From Nothopassalora personata (taxonomy: Eukaryota > Ascomycota > Dothideomycetes > Mycosphaerellales > Mycosphaerellaceae), in NCBI GenBank assembly GCA_033816765.1, contig CM066287.1, forward strand, positions 1,550,001-1,614,000: DNA of 64,000 nt, written 5' to 3'. The position numbers and the translations under genes were made by a program. Under the pieces are notes generated by a model, which saw nothing but the letters and a program-made list of their open reading frames with translations, made no database searches and was not told the DNA's origin. Numbering within the stretch: the stretch's first letter is position 1; each line of letters opens with the position of its first letter. Positions 20,033 through 30,979 of the stretch are shown in pieces.

Positions 20033-22900
20033 ATAATAGTAGATGTAAATCTTCTGTTATATGCTCCCCCTAAGACTAACCTTAGTTAGGAGAGTCTTGT
20101 TACGAAGCCCTTTATGTTTTAGGTTAGTTACTATGCTACTATAGCTCCCCCTCTAGCTATATAGCTCCCCCTAAAGGTTTATAGGGTTGTTAACTCGCTT
20201 CTAGCGCTTATAGCGCTTTATAAGGTATATAAATACCCTTATATTTATAGTAAGGGTCCTTAGGGTTATCCTAGAGATGTCTTAGGAAGGTAATCTTATT
20301 ATCTAGGACAGCATTCTTATTACTAGTAGTAAGCTAGGAGCTCTTAATAGTCTATCCTATCTACTCCCCCTAAGCGACCTACTTACCTATAGGAATTTAG
20401 TATTACGTGTTCTATAGGAAATCCTTATTAAAAGTTATATAGGGGGTATAGGCTATCTTATAGACCTATTTACCCTTCTCCTACTATAGCTTCTATAGTA
20501 GGTAGTTAGTTAATAAACTACCCTAGAATCCTATATACTACTATATGTCCGCTCTTACGGAGAACTTCTTAGACTTAGTATAATTGTTGTTATGTTTATA
20601 TGCTTTATATCTAAACCTTCTTATATTCCTTAAGTCTATCTCTTTAATATTAATGCCTAGGTCCTTCTTAAAGTCCCTCTATAGCATATTCTTTATTATT
20701 AAGTTAAAGAGGCGGTTCGTAATATAGTATATAAAATCTATAGCTAGGGGCTAGAGGTTCTATAGTAAGCTAGAGTCTATAGGTATAGCTCTAGCCTTAT
20801 TAATAATAACTTTATTAGAAGCTTTAGCAATTCTATTTTGCTTAGGAGTATATAGTAATATAAAGTCCTATCTAATCCCTTTATATTAGGTATATGTTCT
20901 AAGTTTAATATTATTAAACTCCTCTTTACTATCTAAGAACTAGATCTTAGGCGTCTTCTTATAGTAGTTCTATATTATAGTAAGCTAAGTTTTAATTGCT
21001 ACTAGAGTATTACTCTTCTTTAGAAGTAGTAAGCACTATCTTATCCTAGTTTTAGCGTATATAAGTATGAGGCAATATACGTAACTATTATAAGAGATTA
21101 GAGTAATTAGACTAATAAGGTTAGTATAGATTTTATCTAATGCCTCTAGTATAGATCTCCTAGAGATTCTTAAAATAACTCTTTATAACCTTACTAGCTT
21201 ATAAGTCTTATAATGTCCTAACTCTATAGTGTTAATATCTTCTAGGCCCTTAACTACTTCTTTTATAGTATTAAGTAGTATACTACTAATATGCCTAAGC
21301 CTTTAATACTATCTAACTATATTAGTTCTTAGCTTAGCAAATATAAGAGTAGTAAGTCCTTTTAATTCTAATCTATCTTTATTCTTCCTAGAGCCCCTCT
21401 TTACCCTAAGGTTCCTTAAGACAATAATATTCTTTATTATCTTAGCTAAGCCTATAGGCTTATTCTTCTAGAATAGCATTTTAGATAGTCTATTTAGGTA
21501 AACTCTATATTTCTTATATAGGAGTTCTATAGAGATTAGTATTATATCTAACTCTAGAGAGTAAAGCATATTACGAAGGAGGAGGGTAGTCTCTTAACTA
21601 AGATAGTTCTTTATAACCTATTCTAATTCTCCTTTAGTTATAAGGGATCCTTGCCTAATGGCCTATAAGAAGTATATTGGCCTAAGTCTTAGCATAATAT
21701 TTTAAAGGTCTATAAGATTATTATAGATATAGAAGGATATACCTATATTATAGACTTTGTCTATTAATATTAGGTTTAATATAGTAGCTACTGCCCTTCC
21801 TATATATACTAGTTATATAACTATAATAGCTACTCTAGACCTCCTATATAGTTATTCCTAGTCGCTATTACTATTAGAGCTATACTCCTAATTAGATAAT
21901 ATGTCTAACTAGTTATTAATTGCTATAGTAATTCTCTTCCTAGAGGACTTACTACCCTTTACCTTCTTTACCCTATCCTTTAGGGTCTCTCTACCCTTCT
22001 TAGACTTGTTCCTAGGATTCTTCTCTAGATACTACTTATAGTAGTTCGCGTTAGTATGCTTATATAAGCACTATATATACTACTTATTATTATTCTTACT
22101 TAAGAATACTCTAATAAAGCTATTACTAGGCTTATAGGTAGTAGGCACTTACTCCTTCCTAAGAGTTATAAATATTCTCTCTAAGGTAGTTAATTCTAGG
22201 GGATTATTATGTCTCTATGTCCTAAGCTATTTAATATAGTTTAGGCCTTTAATAAAGTATAGTCTATAGATACTATCTAGGAGGACAAATAAGGATTTAA
22301 GTAGTAACTTATTATTAACTACGGAGGATTTAATAAATTGCTCTATAGTAGTCTTATAGTTGTGCACCTAAGCTTAAAAGTCTTTATAGTACTTTAATAT
22401 ATTAGGTCTTGTACTATCTAACTTAATATGCCTAACTGCCTTTAGAGTATTATATAGATTAATTATAATAACTAGCTTATATATTACCTTAATTAAATTA
22501 TACAATTCCTTAGCTAACTTGTCTATATCTCTAAAGTTTAGCCTTAGGGTAGAGTCTAATCTAGCTATAATAATACTAAAAGATTATATGTCCTCTTTCT
22601 TCTATCGCTTATAGGTAGCTTTATATCCTATACTACTAGTAATGTCCTAAGGAAATTTATTCTAGGTAGTAGTCTTATTCTAGGCATTCTTAGTCGTATC
22701 TTAGGGTTGTTTATAAGCTGCCCTATTTAGAGTATGCTTTAGATTAACCTAGTCTAGGTTATAGATAATATATCTAACTAGATCCTTCTCTAGTAGTACG
22801 CTAATTAGTATAGATTTCTATACCTAAAACTACACGCCTTTTCTAAGCACCTAGTTATCCTTAGTAGACCTTACTAGGTTGCTAGAGGTATTATTTCTAA
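20033..22900 (-). pseudogene. Truncated RIP-degraded Ty1/Copia relic
   Basis: On the - strand a Gag-like region (about 22,700-22,150) leads to a decayed zinc-knuckle segment near 22,050-22,090. Gag-pre-integrase/integrase sequence follows. Around 20,740-20,900 it reads YTPKQN..IA.., then ARAI and a YITNRLFN segment, the signature of a Copia integrase. Sequence continues towards 20,050, but reverse transcriptase and RNase H are absent, so the element is cut by the LTR that ends at 20032. A/T content is extreme and stops are RIP-type. Confidence 0.65.
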
Positions 22901-23230
22901 ACTCTATATCTAGTCTAGCTCTTTTAGATACTATACTACGGTAATAATGCTTAGTGCCGATATCCTATAGTAGTTCTTAAATCGATTAGATAGTTGTCCG
23001 TAAAATAAATATAGGGTCGGGTCTACTAGTAAGGCAAGCTAATCCTTAATAGAGCTTTAATAACAATTTAGGTTTTAAATTAAATAGGTAGAGGAGTACC
23101 CGGGCTTATAACCTATTATAAATAGGTATTTAACGAGTATAAGCTTCTAGATTAAAACGATAGGGTAGATTAGTAGCCCTTATAAATTGCTATAGGGTAT
23201 AAGACTATCTAGCTATAGAAACAGTGTAAT
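22901..23230. other. AT-rich RIPed remainder up to the compartment edge
   Basis: No frame or LTR end could be defined. RIP character ends near a GTGTGTGTG run at 23236-23245, after which composition is normal. Confidence 0.5.
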
Positions 23231-23377
23231 ATAGTGTGTGTGTGCTAAGTCCTGACTAACACAGCCATTGGTCACCTGATTCACAACAGCCGGGATATGG
23301 TCACATGCCCGCTTAGACTTGGCAAGTCCGGGCAGGCAAGACATGATGTATCAAGTGAACCTCAGGCCGCTCGACAG

Positions 23378-23598
23378 ATCAGCATTTGTCTCAACGGTAC
23401 GGCGTCAGAGCAGCTCGTCAGCTCCGAACGCCATGTACTGTAGTCGAGGCGAGACAGGGCGAGTTTCAGGTCATATTCGATTTGAGCGCGACCTTCTTCG
23501 GGATTGAGAGTATCTCTGCTCTGCGGCAACGCTAGCAATTTTTCCATCGGGATGTCCAATCTTTTGCTTTGCCTTCCAGGTGGCCTCACGAAGTGATA

Positions 23599-23681
<83 letters not shown>

Positions 23682-24390
23682 CTTGTCGGAAGTGCCTTGT
23701 CGCCGTTGGTTCTGGACGCTGTTGGGGCAAGCTCAGAGCTGTACTTACGGACTGGACGGACGGAAGGGATGCTGCATAAATCTCGAGGAGTAGTAGGTAT
23801 TGTCTCAATGGTATGGCATTGGCGTCTCCGTTCTCGGCAAGAGAGACGCTGAATTGTGTATATATCAGGGGGCTACCATCACAGCTCGAGTATCCTTGTA
23901 ATTGGTGATGGTGGCCACAGCGAGGATCATTGGGGCGGGCCCCGGGCAATGCTGGTTGTTTTGCTTGTCGCAAATTTCGGTTTGCTCTAATGTCATGATG
24001 GCCATTACATGCCTGCTCCAAGATGCATCATAAGCTTGATCGAGCAGCCGTTGGTTGTATGTACTGTATGTATATATACGACATGGAAGCCTGTTGATCC
24101 TCGACACTCAGCATCGCCATCGTCTCAACGGTAAGGCGTCGCTTGAGCCCCAGAACAGATTCGGACACGTTTAACCAGGTTCTTCAGGGTTAGTACATGA
24201 CCTGGACCTGCTCCGTGCTCGTGTTCGGCATCGTTGAGGCAGGTGTTGATTGGGTTCGCCTTCGGACTACCGTTTTGCTACTGATCCATCGATAGGACAT
24301 TTCCTCATCGCTCGTACCATTTTGTGACGTGCACATGTGTAGTCCGGTACTGTCGCCCTTCGATGGTCAGCATTTATCTCAACGGTAAGA
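23378..24390 (+). repeat. Four dispersed copies of a 25-30 bp motif
   Basis: The motif CAGCAT..(TT)GTCTCAACGGTAAGGCGTC recurs at about 23379-23406, 23800-23826 (diverged), 24106-24140 and 24367-24390. The core TCTCAACGGTA is shared by three copies and reads TCTCAATGGTA in the second. It resembles a tRNA D arm, but no T arm was found downstream. No gene could be supported in 23230-24867. Confidence 0.5.
23599..23681. repeat. (CAT)n microsatellite
   Basis: About 27 uninterrupted CAT units. The poly-His, poly-Ser and poly-Met frames through it are artefacts of the repeat. Confidence 0.95.
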
Positions 24391-24867
24391 AACCACAGAC
24401 AACCTCAAAGCTGTGTGGTCACGTCTTGCCTGCTCTGAAGTCGCACTCAGCCTTGCGATCGAAGAGGCAGCGGGCCTGACTGTTGAGGTAATGTTGATTG
24501 TTTTGCCCTTTTTGCTGCATGGGTACGGCTTCAGGGAGGAGGGCGGTATGCGTGCACTAAGGGACCGTTGGGGCAGAGGTGATTGTTTTGCGAATTGTGA
24601 CTCCTTTCGCTGAGGATGAGCAGTGGGCACTGGTCAGTGGTTGGGCCAGCAAGACCCTGCATGGAGATGTAGGTACTCCCATATTTGCCCTTCTTTAACC
24701 TCTGGTATATAGTGTTCTCGGTACCTCTCTCGCTCGCCTCCCATCGTATCTCGTAGCCTCATACCTTCCTCTCCTTCCTCGCCCTCGATCACTCTAGTGG
24801 TTGACCTTCCTCCCCAACAATCCATTCGGATCTCCCTCCCTCGCAGCAGCCTGTAATTGTGCCGTGG

Positions 24868-25225
24868 TCATTGTGGAATCCTGCGAACCTCATCAGCCGC
24901 TGCTTCCTCCTCGTCGCCTCTTCTTCTTCTTGAGGATTGTCGTACCGTATTCGCCAACTTCTCACTCGCACTCTTCTGATTCCCCACCGCAGCCTGGCCT
25001 AGCGCACTTGCCGGAGCCTGCTTCTTCAGAGCCGGGTCGAATGTATCGCTGAAGTGGGCACCCGGACCCGTGACTTGGCTGGGCTCGGGCTCGTTAGTAC
25101 GGTTGAGGTAGTCGTCGGCGCGCTGTGGAAGGTCAGTAAGAGGGGAGGTAGGGGTGAAATAGACCTCGCTAGGCTCGGAGGGGAGAAAGGACCTTGAGAT
25201 CGCGCTCATCTTTGGCTGTAGACAT
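24868..25225 (-). CDS. Small hydrophilic protein, unknown function
   Basis: My preferred model has two exons: 25193-25225 (MSTAKDERDLK) and 24868-25122, separated by a 70-nt intron with a CTGAC branch site and CACAG acceptor, giving 95 residues. The donor (GTCC) is weak. An unspliced alternative starts at the ATG at 25209 and gives 114 residues with a different N-terminus. The shared part is charged and lacks membrane segments. It has an NRTNEPEPSQVTGPGAHF stretch and a basic then acidic tail (SSRRRRGDEEEAA). I do not recognise a domain. Confidence 0.5.
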
Positions 25226-26154
25226 GGTTGCTGTACTTGTACCGTGAAGATGTATGGGTTTGGCTGTTGTGTGTGTGGGTGGGTGGGTATGTGTGTGTGT
25301 AGGTAGTGGCAGTGGTGCTGAAAGTCACATGTAGTTGTCCTTGTGAAGTTCCATGTTTCGTAAGGCGATAAGGTAAACACGGACAGGCACACGAGGATCC
25401 CACGCGAATGCCTCGTCCCTACCATTTCCATTCTAGACCGGCAGTGCAGTTAAGCTCGCTGCAGGATGCTGTCATGGCTACCATGTTTTGGCAGACTCGA
25501 TGCAAGTGTTGCTCGAAGAACAAGGAAGGGTTGAGGTTGATCACTTCACTTCTTGTGTGTGCTTGCCTCATATGCTTGTTGCTGCATTACATGTATGTTG
25601 CAGGAAGAAAAATTGGCATGTGTATCATCACATGCTGGGCAATTTCGTCGCCAGTGTGCAACGGCAAGCATGATCCTCATCGAAGTCAGTGAGTGAAACG
25701 ACGCGTGTCGTGAGGTTCGATATCCCAGCCCAGAAACAGCAGCGATTATGTCATCTAATGTTAAGCTTTTAACGCTCTATGACTACCAATACCTGCCAAA
25801 GTCACGGCACTGGCCAAGCTGTTGGCCATCATTGAGAAAAAACCGACACAAGACGAAGACCACCTCAAACGAAAAACGTACGGTATGCACTGTCATTACA
25901 GGTATCTACAAAGCGAAGCTGTGATTGGGGCTATCTTGCTGCTTGCGCCGCAAAACGCCATATCCTTCCTTGCCTCGCTGAGCACCTTCCTGTGCGCATA
26001 AACTCCATATCCTCGCCGGGAGGTCTTGAACCATAAGCAGCCATGTTTGGCAGAAGCCATCGTGTCGTGAAGAAGCAATATATGCAGGAGCCGGCTCTGA
26101 GTGCATCGTAGTATGCCGGTCCGAGGAGCACCAACGGAATTCGAGAGCAGTACA
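25226..26154. other. Intergenic region, no supported gene
   Basis: Short frames exist (for example 25408-25692 on the + strand with two hydrophobic runs), but none has a recognisable family or convincing coding character. A TG/GTG-rich run lies near 25268-25300. Confidence 0.5.
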
Positions 26155-28139
26155 TCAAAACTCGTCGGCAGTCTCCAGCACGGACTCGAGAAGACCAGTA
26201 GGATCCTCGATGAGGTTGGCGCCTGGGAGAGGACCAACGCTACCACCGCGACCTCCTGGAGTGCGGCTGCGGTCACGTCTAGTCGGCGGCGCAAGAGAGC
26301 CAGCGCGAGACGTCGGACGGGAGCTGTTGGCAACACCAAGCTTTGATCCTGTAGCAGATGGAGCGCGAGAGCTGCGGCGGGAACCAGCACGAGAGGCCGG
26401 ACGGGAAGTGGCGGATGTGGCATCGGGGAAGATGGTGTCGGTAGTCGGAAGATCTGGCTCAGTCGTCTGCATGACAGCTTGTGGAGCATAGCCGTTGGGC
26501 AGATCAAGCTCCTGCTCAACGATATCGGTCTGCTCCTCGACAACCACATCACCGTTGGGTTGCTCGGTGACGATGGTGGCGATGTCCTCCTCAACGATAG
26601 CGGTACCGCTGGGTCCTGCGACTTGACGTTCGAGCTCGTCATCAAGGTCGCCGCCGGTGTTTTCGTCGTCATCGAAGCCCTCAATCAGACCGTTGATGAA
26701 GTGCCACTCCTTCTCCGACACCTTGGACACGCTGAGGCGGGCGGCATTGAACTCCTGCAAGTCCCTGAGTTCGCCATTCTTGAACTGTTGCAGCTCGGCA
26801 AGGTAGACAGGCTTGGTCAACTTCTTGCGGAACTCTACACGGACCTGGACCCATCTCTTACGATTCGCTTCTTTGCGCTCGTACCCGGAACTGTTCTCGT
26901 CGAAAGCGGTGGTGTCGGGCTCAGCATTCGAAACGATCTCCATAATGCCGGTAATGCCAGGCTTACGACCTTGCTTCCCGCCACTAGCGTAGAAGAATGC
27001 CATATCGCCTGCCCTCATGCTTCGTAAGTTCGCTGCTGCCGATAGGTTGCGAACACCTGGAGGTTCATTAGCTCACAGTCAAACTTACATTAGAGCACAA
27101 CTTACCATCCCACGGCTCAGGATCTGCCTTGGAACGCAGGTCGTCGATGGTGAAAGTAGTGTTGACAGTGCTGCCGTCCTTGAGCTCGACATCATGGCCG
27201 TCCTGCTCAGCTTTCATAAGCCAGTAGTTGATGCCGGATGCCGTCGGCTCGCGATCTTGTTCTTCGGTCTCGTAATTGTCATTGGCGGTCTTCTTGCCCT
27301 TAGCACTCTTTCCTTTTGTGGCAGCTGGTCCTTTGCGCTTACTCGAAGGACCATCGTCTACGACCACAGCTGTATCCTCCAGCTCATCCTCCAGCTGCTC
27401 GGCTGCTGCTGCAGCATCGTCGGTATCGATCTTGGTCGTTTGACCTCCCTTCGGTGGTCGGCCGCGCTTCTTGGGTGGGGCGGTTTCGTCATCTGGCACA
27501 GCTGCGGCCCGTGAGGCATTCGATGGACGTCCGCGCTTCTTCGCCGGCTCCTCAGTTTCAGCGGCGATATCTCCCTTGGAAGGACGGCCGCGCTTCTTGC
27601 CAATGGTTGTGGCAGCGGCCGACTTTGCGGGTGCCTTTGGGTTCGGGGCAGGCGCCTTGGCTGTTGTCTTCAGTGCCTTCTTAGCAGTGCCCTTCCGTGG
27701 TGACTTTGGTGGGCGTCCACGTCCTCTCTTGGCGGGCTCAGAGACAGCAGCGGTCTTGGCGGCGGTGGATGTTTTAGCAGCAGTCTTCTGGGTGGTGGCA
27801 GCAGATAGAGCCGGACGACCTGGGCCGCGCTTCTTTGGCGCATCTTGCTGTGCAGTTGCTGGTCTGCCGCGCTTTCTGGACGTGTTGGCAGCTTACTGGG
27901 TGTCAGTACAAGCTCGAATACAGACATTGATGGCACTTGCCGGTGGGAGCAGCAGGAGCAGCGTAGACGGCCTTGGGGTTGTAGTCAGGAGCAGCGACAC
28001 CACGTACAGCGCGTCTAGCAGCAGCAGTGGTCTCGATTTCCTTGCCACGGTTGTTGGTGATGGTGTCGGATACGGCGCGACCAGTGGCTCGCGTCGACTT
28101 TTGTTTGGCCGCTGCGGCGGTCTTCTTTTTGGGCGGCAT
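26155..28139 (-). CDS. AT-hook and EVE-domain nuclear protein
   Basis: The predicted CDS is join(26155-27056, 27106-27875, 27937-28139), 624 residues. Introns of 49 nt (GTAAGT donor) and 61 nt join the frames exactly. Residues 1-67 are basic. Six AT-hook cores (RGRP or GRGRP type) lie at about 69, 82, 118, 161, 180 and 203 and would bind AT-rich DNA minor grooves. An EVE (PUA-like) domain spans about 281-446, with INYWLMKAEQD, PEPWDGVRN, MRAGDMAFFY and PGITGIMEIV, the pattern of THYN1-type proteins, which bind modified nucleobases. The Ser/Arg/Ala-rich C-terminal 170 residues look disordered. The combination suggests a chromatin reader, which is inference. Confidence 0.85.
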
Positions 28140-28449
28140 GTTGATGGTCGGACGGAGTGATCGACGTGTATGCGACTCTGGAAAAGTGTGAGATGAGTTC
28201 TGCAAGGTGATACGTGAGAAGTGAGGTCTGTTTGCGCGTGTGCTCAACTGATGTCTCCGCGCGATGTTTTGGATGGAAGCTCACAGCTGTCTCGGAAGCC
28301 GCTAGCCGAGATCTTAGTTTAGCGTGCATTTGATGTCGCGGTCACGTGAAGTTGATACGTAGGGGTTCAATGTTGTCTCGCTCGTTTGTTTGTCTTGTCG
28401 CCAACACCGCCTTCGCCTCGATCAAGCCATCGTTCCAAAGGGATCCCGA

Positions 28450-28866
28450 TCATCTGAAAAGGCAGTACCTTGCTTCGTCACTGTCTCTCCAGCTATGGGA
28501 AACTTCCGATGCCGTTGACATACCGCTCGAAGGCTGTACGGGGGCTCTGTGTGACGGCCGAACGAGCTTCTTCAGACTCTTATTATGTATGCTTGCTGGA
28601 CCATAGAAGCTAACAAATGCACGGGTTCCGTGGTCAACGCCCAGCTTCATCTCGTTCGGCCAAGTTTTTCCATTGTACCGCAGAACTCCTGCAGGTGCTT
28701 CAGGCCCAGCGCTTTCCGCGCTTTCCGGCGCACTGCGCACGTCTTGCGTGTCCACGGAGGTGCTGCTGACAGACATTGATTGACCTTTGTGCCCAGCCAC
28801 ACCTGCAGCGGTCCTCCGTGACATGATCGACGGTAAGGTGATCCCTCCACGAACACTATCTAACAT
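28450..28866 (-). CDS. Possible small hypothetical protein
   Basis: A 138-codon frame (or 124 from the ATG at 28824) reads as a Ser-rich N-terminus, then LRYNGKTWPNEMKLGVDHG. It has no recognised domain and no support beyond frame length and composition. It lies in the divergent gap between the EVE gene and the IQ-motif gene. It might be one exon of a spliced gene or a chance frame. Confidence 0.3.
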   Translation of the reverse strand: MLDSVRGGITLPSIMSRRTAAGVAGHKGQSMSVSSTSVDTQDVRSAPESAESAGPEAPAGVLRYNGKTWPNEMKLGVDHGTRAFVSFYGPASIHNKSLKKLVRPSHRAPVQPSSGMSTASEVSHSWRDSDEARYCLFR

Positions 28867-29008
28867 ATCTTACCCCGTTTCACCATCATCATTCTACTGT
28901 ACCTATATCCCCACATGGTTGGTGCCTTCTACAAGAATGCGCTGCATTATTTCTCGCCGATGCAGAACCTACCTCACCAACCAAGTGAAACCCTAGCTCA
29001 TCTGGGAC

Positions 29009-30823
29009 ATGAGCACACAGACGACACTTCTACGTGTCCAAAGCTCACGAGGCGTCAACATGGCACACACGCCGCCGCACACAAGACCGCATGCCTTGTC
29101 ACACCAGGAGTATCTTGACACCTTGATACGACCTTCCACTGCGGAGATGCGAAGGATATCGGAAGTGCAAATACAGAAAGAACGGGCGACAGCCGACAAG
29201 TACCGCTCCCAAGAGGTGCATGATGCTGCGAAACTCCTTCAACGGGCATATCGTGGCCATCGGGAGCGACGACGGATGCGCGGCCTCAATTTGGATCCGT
29301 CATCGCGATGGGTTGATATCATCAAGGAATGGCAGTATCGGTCTGCCACGGCGCCACATCTCACATATATCAACACCCACTTGCCGGATGGTCGAGCAAG
29401 GTCCAAGTCGGCCTCTGAGCAGGCTCGATTGAACTGGCGGCGAGCAGAAGCAATCGCGAAACATGCGGGCGCTGGAGAAAGCCCGCTCGATCTGACACCG
29501 GAGCTTGAGCTATCATCCTCGTTTGGCTCCAGAAAAGCCAGAAAGTTCAATGCCGACGAGCCCAGCACCATGCTCCTCGACTTACGCTACTTCCTCGAAA
29601 TGGTCGACCAGAAGCACCGTTACGGCGCAAATCTTCAAGTGTACCACGAGCAATGGCAGCAATCAAAGACCGATCAGAACTTCTTTTACTGGCTTGATCA
29701 CGGCGACGGGCGCCAGCTGGATCTCAGCATGTGCAGCCGGGACAAGTTGGAGAGAGAACGAATCCGCTATTTGAGCAGAGAAGAGCGCCAAGACTATCTA
29801 GTCAAGGTTGACGACGAAGGACTGCTTCGCTGGGCGAAGAATGACGAGCTTATCACGACGAGCGTGGATCAGTATCAAGATTCTATGCATGGAATCGTTC
29901 CCAAAGGATCGACAGATCCATCTTATACCGACCCGGAAGCCCGCGAAGCACTTGATGCAGACGCATCGTTCAGTACCAAGCTCGCGGCAGTGGGCGGTCT
30001 CTTCCGTGATACACTGCTCTCCGACAAGGCCTCCTCTTCCTCCAGCTCGTCTTCATCCGCACTATCGGACTTGGAGGCAAACAAAGCCCACCAGGAGGTC
30101 ACCTCCGAAAAACCTCCTGGCGTTCCCACGAAGAAGAGGAAGAGGTTCCACGCTTCTCCCGCCACAATCCTCAATCACCTCCTTCGCGCTTCAGTCCGTC
30201 CGGGCACCTGGATCTACGTCGCCGACACCGTCGGTAGGCTGTACGTGGGAATCAAATCTAGTGGAAGCTTCCAACATGCATCCTTTCTCTCTGGCGCCAG
30301 GATCAGCAGCGCCGGTATTATCGGCATCAAACAAGGCAGACTGATATATTTGTCGCCCCTTTCTGGACACTACAGACCCACGACGAAGAGTTTTCTCCGC
30401 TTCATCGAAAATCTCGAGGCCCAAGGCGCCGACATGAAGAAGATGAAGATATCCAAGTCCTACGCTATCCTGCTCGGCATGGAGTACTACGCGAAAGGCA
30501 AGAAGGACTTGAGCAAAGTCTTCAGACCCGGTCTCGATGAGGAGAAGCAAAAGCGCAAAGAGGCGCGGCAACAACAGAGGCTGGCGAAGAGGCTGGCGAA
30601 GAAGAAGGACCTTCAGGATGAGGTCTTGACGACTGTGCCGTCTATCGATGTTAATCCTTCAAAAGCGAGCTTTAGTACCCATGCGACGAAGGAAGTGGAA
30701 CGGAACTGGAGAGCTGAGCACGAGACGAAGTATACTGAAGGCCGCAGGACGGGACTTTCAAAAGCTATGATAGAGGGACTGCATGTGAGGCGAAGGGGTT
30801 CGGAGAAAGAAAGTAAGAGGTGA
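29009..30823 (+). CDS. IQ calmodulin-binding motif protein
   Basis: This uninterrupted 604-residue ORF has an IQ motif at about residues 73-95 (LLQRAYRGHRERRR), which binds calmodulin. A conserved WVDIIKEWQYRSA block, a DPSTMLLDLRYFLEMVDQKHR-like central part (about 188-330) and a C-terminal domain around 400-500 (GTWIYVADTVGRLYVGIK, SPLSGHYRP) follow. This layout matches fungal IQ-domain proteins related to plant IQM proteins. The GHYRP segment and the preceding beta-rich stretch are shared with that family. Poly-Ser and a KKRKR nuclear-type signal lie near 345-380. The tail is rich in Lys/Arg/Gln. Its role is probably Ca2+/calmodulin signalling; the biochemical function is not known. Confidence 0.8.
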   Translation: MSTQTTLLRVQSSRGVNMAHTPPHTRPHALSHQEYLDTLIRPSTAEMRRISEVQIQKERATADKYRSQEVHDAAKLLQRAYRGHRERRRMRGLNLDPSSRWVDIIKEWQYRSATAPHLTYINTHLPDGRARSKSASEQARLNWRRAEAIAKHAGAGESPLDLTPELELSSSFGSRKARKFNADEPSTMLLDLRYFLEMVDQKHRYGANLQVYHEQWQQSKTDQNFFYWLDHGDGRQLDLSMCSRDKLERERIRYLSREERQDYLVKVDDEGLLRWAKNDELITTSVDQYQDSMHGIVPKGSTDPSYTDPEAREALDADASFSTKLAAVGGLFRDTLLSDKASSSSSSSSSALSDLEANKAHQEVTSEKPPGVPTKKRKRFHASPATILNHLLRASVRPGTWIYVADTVGRLYVGIKSSGSFQHASFLSGARISSAGIIGIKQGRLIYLSPLSGHYRPTTKSFLRFIENLEAQGADMKKMKISKSYAILLGMEYYAKGKKDLSKVFRPGLDEEKQKRKEARQQQRLAKRLAKKKDLQDEVLTTVPSIDVNPSKASFSTHATKEVERNWRAEHETKYTEGRRTGLSKAMIEGLHVRRRGSEKESKR

Positions 30824-30979
30824 AGAGATTTCTACGCCGCCGGGGCTCATCACTCCACCTCAAAATGCTTATTAACCTCATCACCACTTCATCCATCTCT
30901 CCAAGCGTCTACTTCACACCGCTGCCACGACCAGAATTACCACCGCCGCTACCAGCATCACCACCTTCCTTCTTCGCCC

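Noticed and set aside
23569..23852. Poly-His, poly-Ser and poly-Met reading frames
   Set aside because: They are the three frames and complement of one (CAT)n microsatellite, with no supporting coding sequence on either side.
24379..24830. Divergent small ORFs around 24379-24830
   Set aside because: Frames on both strands overlap without motifs, start context or intron signals.
25408..25692. Small membrane protein on the + strand
   Set aside because: The hydrophobic runs are short, the composition is not coding-like and no family is recognised.
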